A stretch of DNA of 64,000 nucleotides from Scleromatobacter humisilvae (lineage in GTDB: Bacteria; Pseudomonadota; Gammaproteobacteria; Burkholderiales; Burkholderiaceae_C), in assembly GCF_023231945.1 (NCBI RefSeq), contig NZ_JAJLJH010000007.1, positions 62,001-126,000 on the forward strand. The letters are read 5' to 3'. The position numbers and the translations under genes were made by a program. Positions 30,093-39,682 of this stretch are shown in pieces. The notes below the pieces were generated by a model, which saw nothing but the letters and a program-made list of their open reading frames with translations, had not been told where the DNA came from and searched no databases. The first letter of the stretch is position 1; each line of letters starts with the position of its first letter.

Positions 30093-31432
30093 GCCTGCGC
30101 CACCAGGAAGCGCCGTTCCCACGCGCCGATCTCGGCGAGCCAGCTCTCGTGCTCGACATCCTTGACCGCCGCATAGGCGCGCACGAAACGCTCGCCGAAC
30201 AACCTGCGCGCGACATCGTCCCCCGTGAAGGCTTGCAGCGCGGCGGGCAAGGTCCTCGGCAACGTGTGCGCGGACTCGTACGCGCTGTCGTTCATCGCAT
30301 CGGTGGGCGGCAGCGCGCGCTCGATGCCGTCGAGGCCGGCGGCCAGCGTCGCGGCGATCACGAGATACGGATTGGCGTCGGCGCCGGCCACGCGGTTCTC
30401 GACGCGGCGCGCGGCCGCGCCGCTGCGCGGAATGCGCAGGCCCGCGGTGCGGTTGTCGTAGCCCCAGTGGAAGTTGACCGGCGCCTGGCTGCCCTTGACG
30501 AAGCGCCGATAGGAATTCACGAACGGCGCGAACAGCAGCATCAGGCTCGGCAGGTTGGCCTGCAGGCCCGCGATGTACTGGCGGAACAGGGCGCTCTCGC
30601 CGCCGTCGGCGTTGCTGAACACGTTGCGGCCGTCGGCGTCGACCAGGCTCTGGTGCAGGTGCATCGAGCTGCCCGGCTGGTGCGCGATGGGCTTGGCCAT
30701 GAAGACGGCGTTCATGCCGTGCTTCAACGCGATCTCCTTGGCCGCGACCTTGAAGAGGAAGGCCTGGTCGGCGACGACCAGCGGGTCGTCGTGCAGCAGG
30801 TTGATCTCGAACTGCGTCAGGCCGACCTCGTGGATCCACGTGTCGGCGCGGATGCCGAGGGCCTGCAGCGCGGCGCGGAACTCGTCCCAGAACGCGGCAT
30901 GCTCGTTGAGGGTGTCGAGGCTGAAGGCCGACTGGCCGGCCTCGACGCGGCCGCCGCGCATCGGCGGCGCGCGCAGCGGCTGCGAAGGATCGTCGCAAGG
31001 CGCGGTCAGGTAGAACTCGATCTCGGGCGCGACGACAGGGCGCAGCCCGTGGCGCTCGTAGCGCGCCATCACGTCGCGCAGGATGGTGCGCGGCGCGAAC
31101 TGGCACAACTCGCCGGTGAGCTCGTGGCAGTCGTGGATGGCCAGCGCGCGCGGCACGCTGGCCCAGGGCACGGCCCGGACCGTGGCGTAGTCGGGCACCA
31201 GCAGGACGTCCGGGTCCTGGTCGGGAAAGATCGGGTCGTACGAGTAGTCGCCCGTCACGCACTGCATCGGGATCGCCTGCGCGATGCGCAGTTCGGCGCC
31301 GCGCGCGAACGCGTCGGCGGGCATCAGCTTGCCGCGCGGGTGGCCGGACACGTCGGGGAAGACGCATTCGACGTCCGAGACGCCCTGGGCGGCGAAATCG
31401 GCCGCCAGGTGCGCGGGAGGGGTGTGGCTCAT
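30089..31432 (-). CDS. Glutamine synthetase family protein, gamma-glutamylputrescine synthetase-like
   Basis: 447 residues, the size of PuuA-type rather than of GlnA (about 470). Motifs: APEIEFYL (metal Glu residues), HEVGLTQFEINL, SSMHLHQSLVD and NRVAGADANPYLVIA. Relatives ligate glutamate to putrescine or other amines with ATP, in the cytoplasm. No puuBCD genes are near; the coupled partner is an HI0933-type flavoprotein. The amine substrate is therefore open. Confidence 0.85.
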   Translation of the reverse strand: MSHTPPAHLAADFAAQGVSDVECVFPDVSGHPRGKLMPADAFARGAELRIAQAIPMQCVTGDYSYDPIFPDQDPDVLLVPDYATVRAVPWASVPRALAIHDCHELTGELCQFAPRTILRDVMARYERHGLRPVVAPEIEFYLTAPCDDPSQPLRAPPMRGGRVEAGQSAFSLDTLNEHAAFWDEFRAALQALGIRADTWIHEVGLTQFEINLLHDDPLVVADQAFLFKVAAKEIALKHGMNAVFMAKPIAHQPGSSMHLHQSLVDADGRNVFSNADGGESALFRQYIAGLQANLPSLMLLFAPFVNSYRRFVKGSQAPVNFHWGYDNRTAGLRIPRSGAAARRVENRVAGADANPYLVIAATLAAGLDGIERALPPTDAMNDSAYESAHTLPRTLPAALQAFTGDDVARRLFGERFVRAYAAVKDVEHESWLAEIGAWERRFLVAQA

Positions 31433-31529
31433 GCCGCCATTAGATCAGGCCCGACCCGCGAATGCCCGCCTTCAGCGCGCCGCAACACGAACCCGATAAG
31501 CTGCGGGATCCGACACGCGCTGGAGTGCC

Positions 31530-32744
31530 ATGCCGCTGACCCGTCCCCCGTTCGACACCATCGCCCTCGTGCTGCAAGGCGGCGGCGCGCTCGGCGCCTA
31601 CCAGGCCGGCGTGATGGAGGGCCTGGCCACGGCCGGCATCGAGCCCGACTGGGTGGCCGGCATCTCGATCGGCGCGATCAACGCGGCGATCATCGCCGGC
31701 AACGAGCCCGCGGACCGCGTCGCGAAGCTGCGCGATTTCTGGAACACGGTGTCGCGTCCGGCCGCCTATCCGGACGCGATGGCCTTCATGGACGCGCTCG
31801 TGGAGCCAGTGGACGACTGGCGGCGCGAGATCTGGAACAGCTGGAACGCGTGGCGCGCGCTCACGGAGGGCCAGCGCGGCTTCTTCACGCCGCGCCCCAC
31901 GACCGCGTTCCTCGGGCCGCAGCCGCCGAACGCCGCCAGCTTCTACGACACCGCCCCGCTGAAGGCGACGCTGGAGCGCCTGGTCGACTTCGACCGCATC
32001 AACGCGGGCGTCACGCGGCTGACGGTGTCGGCGGTCAACGTCGAGACCGGCAACTTCGAGGCGTTCGACAACCAGCACGGCCGCTGGCGCAAGCGCATCC
32101 GCGCCGAGCACATCATGGCCTCGGGCGCGCTGCCGCCCGGCTTTCCCGCGGTCGCCATCGAGGAGCCGGGGCCGATCGAGGCCTCGCGCGCAAGCGGCGC
32201 GCCGCGCCCCGTGCATTACTACTGGGACGGCGGGCTGGTCTCCAACACGCCGCTCACGCAGGTGCTGGACGACCATCCTCGGCGCGACACGCTGGCCTTC
32301 CAGATCGACCTGTGGAGCGCGCGCGGCAAGGTGCCCACCAACGTGATCGACGCGCAGGAGCGCGTCAAGGACATCCAGTTCTCGAGCCGCACGCGCGCCA
32401 TCACCAACATGCAGGCGCAGGAACAGCGCCAGCGCCGCATGCTGCGCGAGCTGCTCGAGCAGATCCCGCAGGAAGTCCGCGAGAAGAGCCCGGCCTGCCG
32501 CGCCGCCGCGCACCAGGCCACGGCGCGCAGCGTCAGCGTGATCCAGCTGATCTACCAGGACAAGGAGTGGGACGGCCTGTCCAAGGACTACGAATTCGGC
32601 GCCGTCACGATGCGCAGCCACTGGGAAAGCGGCCTGACGGACATCAACGCCACGCTCGAACATCCGCACTGGCTCGAGCGGCCGGAGGGCGACGACCCGT
32701 TCGTCACGCACGACATCCACCGCCAGCGCCGCCGCCAGGACTAA
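31530..32744 (+). CDS. Patatin-like phospholipase with DUF3734-type C-terminus
   Basis: 404 residues. Patatin motifs are complete: oxyanion loop GGGALGAYQAG (about 13-23), nucleophile GISIG, and the catalytic dyad Asp in YWDGGLVSNTP. The C-terminal ~100 residues (RTRAITNMQAQEQRQRRMLREL) match the extension of patatin proteins found near hydroxybutyrate dehydrogenases in Burkholderiales, although none is present here. No signal peptide. GGAG is five bases before the ATG. It probably acts on acyl esters in the cytoplasm or at the inner membrane. Confidence 0.88.
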   Translation: MPLTRPPFDTIALVLQGGGALGAYQAGVMEGLATAGIEPDWVAGISIGAINAAIIAGNEPADRVAKLRDFWNTVSRPAAYPDAMAFMDALVEPVDDWRREIWNSWNAWRALTEGQRGFFTPRPTTAFLGPQPPNAASFYDTAPLKATLERLVDFDRINAGVTRLTVSAVNVETGNFEAFDNQHGRWRKRIRAEHIMASGALPPGFPAVAIEEPGPIEASRASGAPRPVHYYWDGGLVSNTPLTQVLDDHPRRDTLAFQIDLWSARGKVPTNVIDAQERVKDIQFSSRTRAITNMQAQEQRQRRMLRELLEQIPQEVREKSPACRAAAHQATARSVSVIQLIYQDKEWDGLSKDYEFGAVTMRSHWESGLTDINATLEHPHWLERPEGDDPFVTHDIHRQRRRQD

Positions 32745-32777
32745 CATCGGCGCCATCTTGTTGAAGGAGTGACCCGC

Positions 32778-33992
32778 ATGAGCTCGATCAAGATCCTCGT
32801 CGCGCAAGGCGGCGGCCCGACCGCCGTCATCAACCAGTCGCTGGTGGGCGTGGTGCTCGAGGCGCGGCGCTTCGCGCAGGTCGAGCGCGTCTACGGCGCG
32901 TTGCACGGCGTGCGCGGCATCGTCGACGAGGAACTGGTCGACCTGACGCAGGAGACGCTGCACAACCTCGAGCAGGTGGCGCGCACGCCCGCGTCCGCGC
33001 TCGGCTCGACGCGCGACAAGCCCGACCTCGCGTACTGCCAGCGCATCCTGGCCGTGCTGCAGGCGCACGGGATCGGCCATTTCTTCTACATCGGCGGCAA
33101 CGACTCGTCGGACACCGTGCGCATCGTCGCCGACGAGGCGCGCAAGGCCGGCCATCCGCTGCGCTGCGTGCACATCCCCAAGACGATCGACAACGACCTC
33201 GTCGGCAACGACCACACCCCCGGCTACCCGTCGGCCGCGCGCTTCGTCGCGCAGGCCTTCGCGGGCGCCAACCTCGACAACGCCGCGCTGCCGGGCGTCT
33301 ACCTCGGCGTGGTGATGGGCCGCCACGCCGGCTTCCTCACCGCGGCCGCCGCGCTGGCGCGCCGCTTTCCGGGCGACGGCCCGCATCTCGTCTACCTGCC
33401 CGAGCGCACGTTCTCGATCGAGCGCTTCCTCGCCGACGTCAAGGCGACGTACGAGAAGCACGGCCGCTGCGTGATCGCCGTCTCCGAAGGCATCCACGAC
33501 GAGAGCGGCGCGACCATCGCCGAGAAGCTCGCGAAGAGCGTCGAGCGCGACGCGCATGGCAACGTGCAGCTCTCGGGCACCGGCGCGCTGGCCGACCTGC
33601 TGTGCGACGAGATCAAGGACAAGCTCAAGATCAAACGCGTGCGCGGCGACACCTTCGGCTACCTGCAGCGCTCGTTCCTCGGCTGCGTCTCCGGCGTCGA
33701 CCAGCACGAGGCGCGCGAGGTCGGCGAGAAGGCCGTGCAATACGCGATGTGGGGCGACGTCGACGGCTCCGTCGCGATCCGCCGCAGCGGCGACTACGCG
33801 ATCGACATCGTGCTGCAGCCGCTCGAGGCCGTCGCCGGAAAGACGCGCACGATGGAAGATGAGCTGATCGCGCCCGCCGGCAACGACGTCACGCCGGCGT
33901 TCTTCGACTACCTGCGCCCGCTGCTGGGCACCGACATGCCCGAGGCCGGACGCCTGCGCGCGCCGGCGGTGGCCAAGGTGCTCAAGCGTTGA
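32778..33992 (+). CDS. 6-phosphofructokinase, diphosphate-dependent type
   Basis: 404 residues from ATG 32778, with AAGGAG eight bases upstream; the frame also holds a GTG at 32769. Motifs: AQGGGPTAVINQSL, IGGNDSSDT and PKTIDNDL. Asp after GGN and Lys before TIDND are the residues that mark PPi-using enzymes (ATP enzymes have GGDGS and PGTIDND). MGRHAGFLT is the sugar-binding loop. Reaction: fructose 6-phosphate + PPi to fructose 1,6-bisphosphate, reversible, in glycolysis and gluconeogenesis. A DUF3253 gene overlaps the stop. Confidence 0.92.
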   Translation: MSSIKILVAQGGGPTAVINQSLVGVVLEARRFAQVERVYGALHGVRGIVDEELVDLTQETLHNLEQVARTPASALGSTRDKPDLAYCQRILAVLQAHGIGHFFYIGGNDSSDTVRIVADEARKAGHPLRCVHIPKTIDNDLVGNDHTPGYPSAARFVAQAFAGANLDNAALPGVYLGVVMGRHAGFLTAAAALARRFPGDGPHLVYLPERTFSIERFLADVKATYEKHGRCVIAVSEGIHDESGATIAEKLAKSVERDAHGNVQLSGTGALADLLCDEIKDKLKIKRVRGDTFGYLQRSFLGCVSGVDQHEAREVGEKAVQYAMWGDVDGSVAIRRSGDYAIDIVLQPLEAVAGKTRTMEDELIAPAGNDVTPAFFDYLRPLLGTDMPEAGRLRAPAVAKVLKR

Positions 33993-34255
33993 CAGTCAGC
34001 GACGAGCGGATCGTCGCGACGATCTTCGAGCTGCTGGACCGGCGCGCGGCCGGCGCCACGATCTGCCCGTCCGACGCGGCGCGCGCGCTCGCGAGCGACG
34101 AATCGCAGTGGCGCGCGCTGATGCCCGAGGTGCGCCGCGTGGCAGCGTCGCTCGTCGCCGCCGGGTCGCTGCGTGTCAGCGCGCATGGCGAGGACGTGGA
34201 CGCGCTTCAGGCGCGCGGGCCGATCCGCCTCGGCAGGCCTCTCAGTCGAGGTTGA
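33989..34255 (+). CDS. DUF3253 domain protein
   Basis: 88 residues, starting at TTG 33989, which overlaps the PFK stop (TTGA). The sequence VATIFELLDRRAAGATICPSDAARAL followed by WRALMPEVRRVAASLVAAGSLRV is typical of DUF3253, a small winged-helix-like family of unknown role. Its last 14 bases overlap the end of the convergent histidine kinase gene. Confidence 0.8.
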   Translation: MTVSDERIVATIFELLDRRAAGATICPSDAARALASDESQWRALMPEVRRVAASLVAAGSLRVSAHGEDVDALQARGPIRLGRPLSRG

Positions 34256-37196
34256 ACCGCATGAACGCGCTCGGCGGCCCCTCGGCGCCGGGCAGGTAGG
34301 CCCACAGCGCGCGCAGCAGGTCGCCCTCGCCCGCCGGCTTGGAGACGAAGCCGTTCATGCCCGCCGCGTGCGCCTGCGCGCGCTCGGCGTCGAGCACCGC
34401 GGCCGTCAGCGCGATGATGGGCAGGTGGGCCGTGTGCGGCTGCGCGCGCAGCTGGCGTGTCGCCTCGATGCCGTCGACCTCGGGCATGTGCAGGTCCATC
34501 AGGATCGCGTGCACGCTCGTGGACTCGCGCGACGCGTGCTCGATGGCCTCGCTGCCGTTGGTGGCCTCGATGACCTCGGCGCCGAGCCGCGTGAGCATCG
34601 CGCCGACGATGAGCCGGTTGACCGGATTGTCCTCGGCCAGCAGCACGCGCATGCCGTGCAGCGGCTGCTGCGGCGTGTCGTCCAGCGGGCTCGCGATGGT
34701 GCTGAAGTCCTCCTCGTCGGCGGTGATCAGCGGCAGCTCGACCCAGGCGCAGCTGCCGGTGCGGCCGTCGCTGTCGAGGCCGACGTTGCCGCCCATCAGC
34801 GTGGCGAGCTCGCGGCAGATCGACAGGCCCAGGCCGCTGCCGCCGAAGCGCCGCGTGGTGGAGCTGTCGGCCTGCGTGAACGGCTGGAACAGCGTGGCGC
34901 GCAGCTCGGGGCTGACGCCGATGCCGGTGTCGCTGATCTCGATGCGCGCGATCTCCGGCGTGCGCCGGAACAGGTGCACGTGGATGCGGCCGCGGTCGGT
35001 GAACTTCAGCGCGTTGGACAGGTAGTTCGACAGGATCTGCCGCACCCGCACCGGGTCGCCCATCACCTCGCGCGGCGTGTCGAGCGCCACGTGGCAGCTC
35101 ATCTCGAGCCCGCGCTCCTGGCCGATCGGCGAGAACGTGCGGAACGCGCTCCAGACGACCGCGTGCAGGTCGTACGGGATCTGCTCGACCTGCAGGTGGC
35201 CGGCCTCGATCTTGGACAGGTCCAGCACGTCCGAGACGATGCCGTTGAGCAGCTCCGCCGCGTCAACCAGGTGGGCGAGGTAGGCGTTGCGGCGCGGCGT
35301 CGGCAGCGACGCGTCCTGCAGCAGCCGCGCCAGGCCCAGCACGCCGCTGAGCGGCGTGCGGATCTCGTGGCTCATCGTCGCGAGGAAGCTGCTCTTGGCG
35401 CGGCTGGCGGCCTCGGCGTCGCGCTGCGCGTCGGCCAGCTCCAGCTCCGCGCGGCGGCGGTCGGTGATGTCCTCGACGACCCAGATGGTGCCGGTCTCCT
35501 GGCGCCGCTTCGGATCGACCGCGCGGCCGCGCATGCGCAGCAGCAGCTTGGTGCCGTCGGCGCGCGGGACGCGGCGCTCGATGTCGATCGTGTCGCCGGC
35601 CACCTGCGAGGATTCGTACGTGGCCACGAACTCCTTGAACTTGTCGCGGTCGCGGAACAGCACTTCGGTGGGCTTGCCCACCAGCGAGCCCAGCGGCAGG
35701 CCCAGCATGCGCTCGAGCTGCGGGTTGACGCGCTCGAGTCGGTGGTTGCGCACCAGGCACACGCCGACGACCGCGTTGTCGAGGATGGCGTCGCCCTCCT
35801 GCTTCGCGCGCTCGGTCTCGGTGACGTCGCGCGTGGTCATCACGGTCACCGGCTCGCCGTCCCAGTCGAACGTGGCCGCGGTGATCAGCACGAAATGCTG
35901 CGCGCCGTCGGCCGACCAGGCCACCGAGCGGAAATCGCGCACCCAGCCCTGCGCCGCGAGTGCGCGCCCGAGTGCCAGCATCGGCTCCTCGTCGCGCCAG
36001 AAGCCCAGCTCGTAGCCGTTGCGGCCCATGACCTTTGCTTCGTCGAGGCCGACGAACGCCAGGAACGCCGGATTGGCGAGCAGCACGCGGCCGTCGCGCA
36101 TGCTGGCCACGCAGACGGCGTCGGGGCTGAGGCGGAACAGGCGATCGAGCATCGTCTGCGAGCGCTGCAGCTCGCGCTGCGCGAGCACCTCGGCCGTCGC
36201 GTTGCGGCTGACGCCCCACCAGCCCAGGTGGCGGCCGGTGGGGTCGAAGATCGGCTCGCCGCTGCCGCTGATGAACAGCTCCTTGCCGTCGGCGGTGACG
36301 AAATGGATGACGCGGTCGCGATAGGGCCGGCGTGCCTTCAGGTCCGCCAGCAGCAGCTCGGACTGCGCATCCTTGACGAAGGTCGGGCCACCGGGCTTGG
36401 CCAGCTGCATGAACTCCGCGACCTTGTGCGGCGTGTGCATCTCGAAGGACGGCGACAGGTAGGTCATGTGGCCGCGGTGGTCCATCTCCCACGTGAAGTC
36501 GCTGCCCAGGCCCAGCAGCCGGCTCATGCGGCGCTCCTGGTCGCGCGCGCGCAGCACGGTGGCCAGGAGCTGGCGCCGCACGATCCACGCGGTGACCAGC
36601 GCGGCCACGATCAGCACCGCGAACGACAGCGCGCGCGACTCCTGGTGCAGCTGCGCGTCGGCCGCGGCCGCGGAAATGAGGCCGCGGTTCTCGGCGATCT
36701 CGAGACCGGCGATCAGCAACGCGGTGGCCACGCCCATCGCGGCGGCCGTCGCCATGTTGACGAGGATGCCGGCGATCGCCACCAGCAGCACGGCGCCGCC
36801 CAGCACGATGGCATGCGTGCCGAGCCCGGAATACCATGCGTGGAACATGAGCGCCGCGAGCGCCAGGGCCAGCGACAGCGTGGCGGAGGCCCGGTTCCAG
36901 CCTGCGCGCGACAACGCCAGGGCGCCGAGGCCGCTGGCGACCAGGCCGCTTCCGAGCAAGGCCCGCGACGTCCCGAGCAGGCCCAACGGCCCATAGAGGC
37001 GCAGCACCAGCACCTGCGACAGCAACAGGACACCCGCAAGCAGGATCAGGATGCTCAACGCCCGCACCGACAGTGCGGCGTGCGGATCCTCCTGCTGGCG
37101 CCCGACGGCCAGCGACTCCTCGTGAACGCGCGCGGGCGATAGCGCCGGCGCGGCCGCCTGGGCAGGTGGCGTGGCGCCAGATGTCCCCAGCTTCAT
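34242..37196 (-). CDS. Membrane hybrid sensor histidine kinase with three PAS domains and a receiver
   Basis: 984 residues. About six hydrophobic segments lie in 44-208. PAS domains follow at roughly 230-350, 350-470 and 475-600 (the last with its PAC segment IWVVEDITDRRRAE). HisKA carries the phospho-acceptor in ATMSHEIRTPLSG, and the ATPase domain has NALKFTDRG, DTGIGV and GSGLGLSI. The C-terminal receiver (about 840-965) has the Asp in ILMDLHMPEVDG and KPA near the end. The signal is unknown. No response regulator or Hpt gene is adjacent; the GGDEF-EAL gene is next upstream. The gene overlaps the DUF3253 gene tail-to-tail by 14 bases. Confidence 0.93.
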   Translation of the reverse strand: MKLGTSGATPPAQAAAPALSPARVHEESLAVGRQQEDPHAALSVRALSILILLAGVLLLSQVLVLRLYGPLGLLGTSRALLGSGLVASGLGALALSRAGWNRASATLSLALALAALMFHAWYSGLGTHAIVLGGAVLLVAIAGILVNMATAAAMGVATALLIAGLEIAENRGLISAAAADAQLHQESRALSFAVLIVAALVTAWIVRRQLLATVLRARDQERRMSRLLGLGSDFTWEMDHRGHMTYLSPSFEMHTPHKVAEFMQLAKPGGPTFVKDAQSELLLADLKARRPYRDRVIHFVTADGKELFISGSGEPIFDPTGRHLGWWGVSRNATAEVLAQRELQRSQTMLDRLFRLSPDAVCVASMRDGRVLLANPAFLAFVGLDEAKVMGRNGYELGFWRDEEPMLALGRALAAQGWVRDFRSVAWSADGAQHFVLITAATFDWDGEPVTVMTTRDVTETERAKQEGDAILDNAVVGVCLVRNHRLERVNPQLERMLGLPLGSLVGKPTEVLFRDRDKFKEFVATYESSQVAGDTIDIERRVPRADGTKLLLRMRGRAVDPKRRQETGTIWVVEDITDRRRAELELADAQRDAEAASRAKSSFLATMSHEIRTPLSGVLGLARLLQDASLPTPRRNAYLAHLVDAAELLNGIVSDVLDLSKIEAGHLQVEQIPYDLHAVVWSAFRTFSPIGQERGLEMSCHVALDTPREVMGDPVRVRQILSNYLSNALKFTDRGRIHVHLFRRTPEIARIEISDTGIGVSPELRATLFQPFTQADSSTTRRFGGSGLGLSICRELATLMGGNVGLDSDGRTGSCAWVELPLITADEEDFSTIASPLDDTPQQPLHGMRVLLAEDNPVNRLIVGAMLTRLGAEVIEATNGSEAIEHASRESTSVHAILMDLHMPEVDGIEATRQLRAQPHTAHLPIIALTAAVLDAERAQAHAAGMNGFVSKPAGEGDLLRALWAYLPGAEGPPSAFMRFNLD

Positions 37197-37333
37197 CTTC
37201 TTCTCGTTTCCCCTCGGATCGAAGACAGAGGATTGCAGCGAGGCGGGGGCGTGTCAATGCCGCGCCGATCGGATCTGGCTATTTTAGGCGGCGCGGTCTC
37301 GTAACAGAGCCGAAACCGGCGCGTGAAGCGCGC

Positions 37334-39532
37334 TCAGGTCGCGGCGGGAACGCTCTCGGGCAGGTCCGCAGACGCCGGTTCGCCCGGCGCACCAAGAACA
37401 AGCGGCGGATTCGCGGCGCGCGCGGCGACGGCCCAGGCGTGGAAGTCGTCGGCGCCCAGCGGACGGCTGAACAGGTAGCCCTGCGCGCCGTCGCAGCCCA
37501 GGGTCTTGAGCTGGGCTGCCACCGATTCCGTCTCGACGCCCTCGGCGACCACCTTCAGGCCCATGTGGTGGGCCATGCCGATCGTCGAACGAACGATGTT
37601 GAGGTCGTTGTCGTCGAGATCGAGGTTCATCACGAACGAGCGGTCGATCTTGAGCTCCTGCACCGGCAGCTTCTTCAGGTAGGCCAGCGACGAATAGCCG
37701 GTGCCGAAGTCGTCGATCGACAGCTGCACGCCCATCTCGTGCAGCGCGTTCAGCGACGCCAGCGCATGCGCCGGATCTTCCATGATCGCGCTCTCGGTGA
37801 CCTCGAGGCACAGGTGGCGCGCGGCCACGCCTTCTGCGAGCAGTTGCGCGCGCACGAGGGCGGGGAGATCCTGCTGCACGAGGTCGCGCGTCGACACGTT
37901 GATGTTGAGCGACATCTCCAGCCCGGCGGCGCGCCACGCCGCGAGCTGCGCCAGCCCGCGCGCGAGCACCCAGCGCGTGATGGACTTGATGCAGCCAGTC
38001 TGTTCCGCGAACGGGATGAACTGGTCGGGCGGCACGAAGCCGCGCGTCGGATGGCGCCAGCGGATCAGCACCTCGGCCGACAGGCAGCTGCGGTCGGCGA
38101 GCGAGATCTTGGGCTGGTACTGCAGGTAGAACTGGTTCTCGTCGACGGCGCGGCGCAGGTCGGACAGCAGGCTCAGGCCGTGCTCGGTGGTGCGCACCAT
38201 CTTCTGCGTGAAGGCCGCATAGCCGGAGCTGGTCTGCTTGGCGACGTACATCGCCGAGTCGGCATGCGCCATCAGCTCGGTCGGGTTGGCGCCGTCGTCC
38301 GGGAAGGTGGCGATGCCGATCGAGCCGCTGACGTCCACCGTCTGGCCTTCGATCGTCACCGGCGTGTCGAGCGCCGTCAGCAGCTGGCGCGCGAGCAGCG
38401 CGGCGCCTTCGCGGCCCTGGGCCGGCAGCAGGACGGCGAATTCGTCGCCGCCGATGCGGGCGACGGTGTCGGTGGTGCGGCGCAGCTCGCGCGTCAGGCG
38501 GCCGGCGACCTGGTTCAGCAGCTCGTCGCCCACCGGGTGGCCCAGCACGTCGTTGACGTTCTTGAAGCGGTCGAGGTCGATCAGCAGCACGGACATCGCA
38601 TGCCCCGTGCGGGTCGCCGTGCCGACGGCCTGGTCGAGGCGGTCGTTGAACAGCGTGCGGTTGGCCAGGCCCGTCAGCGGATCGCGGAAGGCGAGGTCGA
38701 CGATGCGCGCCTCGCGTTGCGCCAGGCTGTTGCGCATCTCGCCGAGCGCGGTGATCAGGCGCCCGACCTCGTCGCGGCCGGCCGCGGGCATCGGGCTGTC
38801 GAGCTTGCCGTCCGCGATCTCGCGCGCCAGCGCCACGGTCAGCGCGAGCGGCCGGGTGATCGAGCGCGTGATCATCACCGCGCACATCAGCGCAACGACG
38901 ACCGCCAGGCCCGACAGCTCCAGCACGTATTCGCGGCTGCGCGCCTGCTGCATGCGGATGCTGGAGATCGTGGCGTTGGCCTGCGCCGACTTGACGGCCA
39001 CCAGCGCGTCGAGCGCGTTGAGCATGTCGTTGAGCGCGGGCAGCGTCTCCTTGATCATGATCGGGCGCGCGGCGCCCATGTCGAGCTCGACTTCCTCGAC
39101 GGTGTGCTGGAACGCGGCCTCGAAGCGGCCGCGCGTGGAGATCAGGCGCTCGACGACGACGGCGTCCTCGACCGCGTGCGCATCGGCCAGCAGTTGCGAC
39201 AGCGCGTTCTTCTGCTCGGCGAATTCGGTGTCGATCAGCGCGTAGACCGGGACGCGGTCGGAGCGGGCGTCCAGCAGGAACAGCGTGTGCAGGTGCTGCG
39301 CGCCGGCCTGCGCGGCCTTCTCGGCCTGGCGCGCCAGCAGCACCTGGCGCAGGCTGGATTCGGCCACGACGCGGCTGGATTCGCCCACCAGCTCCGCCTG
39401 CTTGAGCACCAGCGCCACCACCCCCGCCAGCAGCGCGAGCAGCAGGCCGAACGCGAGCGCGAGCCGCACCGCGATCGGAGCGCTGCGGGCGATCCGGTTC
39501 GGCGTGTTCGACAGGTCGTCGGCAATGGCCAT
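37334..39532 (-). CDS. Membrane GGDEF-EAL protein (c-di-GMP cyclase/phosphodiesterase)
   Basis: 732 residues. Membrane segment at ~21-43, a periplasmic four-helix sensor to ~208, a second membrane segment (VLELSGLAVVVALMCAVMITRSI) and HAMP. The GGDEF domain has an intact active site (RIGGDEFAVLL). The EAL domain has EVL in place of EAL (SAEVLIRWRHP), with EVTESAIM, DDFGTGYSS and the late E of VAEGVETE kept. EVL occurs in active phosphodiesterases, so both activities are possible. It is divergent from an HD-GYP gene 150 bases away. Confidence 0.93.
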   Translation of the reverse strand: MAIADDLSNTPNRIARSAPIAVRLALAFGLLLALLAGVVALVLKQAELVGESSRVVAESSLRQVLLARQAEKAAQAGAQHLHTLFLLDARSDRVPVYALIDTEFAEQKNALSQLLADAHAVEDAVVVERLISTRGRFEAAFQHTVEEVELDMGAARPIMIKETLPALNDMLNALDALVAVKSAQANATISSIRMQQARSREYVLELSGLAVVVALMCAVMITRSITRPLALTVALAREIADGKLDSPMPAAGRDEVGRLITALGEMRNSLAQREARIVDLAFRDPLTGLANRTLFNDRLDQAVGTATRTGHAMSVLLIDLDRFKNVNDVLGHPVGDELLNQVAGRLTRELRRTTDTVARIGGDEFAVLLPAQGREGAALLARQLLTALDTPVTIEGQTVDVSGSIGIATFPDDGANPTELMAHADSAMYVAKQTSSGYAAFTQKMVRTTEHGLSLLSDLRRAVDENQFYLQYQPKISLADRSCLSAEVLIRWRHPTRGFVPPDQFIPFAEQTGCIKSITRWVLARGLAQLAAWRAAGLEMSLNINVSTRDLVQQDLPALVRAQLLAEGVAARHLCLEVTESAIMEDPAHALASLNALHEMGVQLSIDDFGTGYSSLAYLKKLPVQELKIDRSFVMNLDLDDNDLNIVRSTIGMAHHMGLKVVAEGVETESVAAQLKTLGCDGAQGYLFSRPLGADDFHAWAVAARAANPPLVLGAPGEPASADLPESVPAAT

Positions 39533-39682
39533 GGAGGTGGAAGTGACTGGTTGTCAGGGAGGCGTCAGGAGGTTATCGACCGCCGGGCCCGCGAAATTGA
39601 GGCATGGCCGAGCTTCCCGACCGCGACACTTCTCACGATCCGCGGACTTCAGGTGGCCGGCCCGCACGCCGATAGACCCCGG

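Noticed and set aside
39604-39675. Short leader frame (23 codons) ending just before the HD-GYP start
   Set aside because: No ribosome site and no conserved feature; could be chance in GC-rich sequence.
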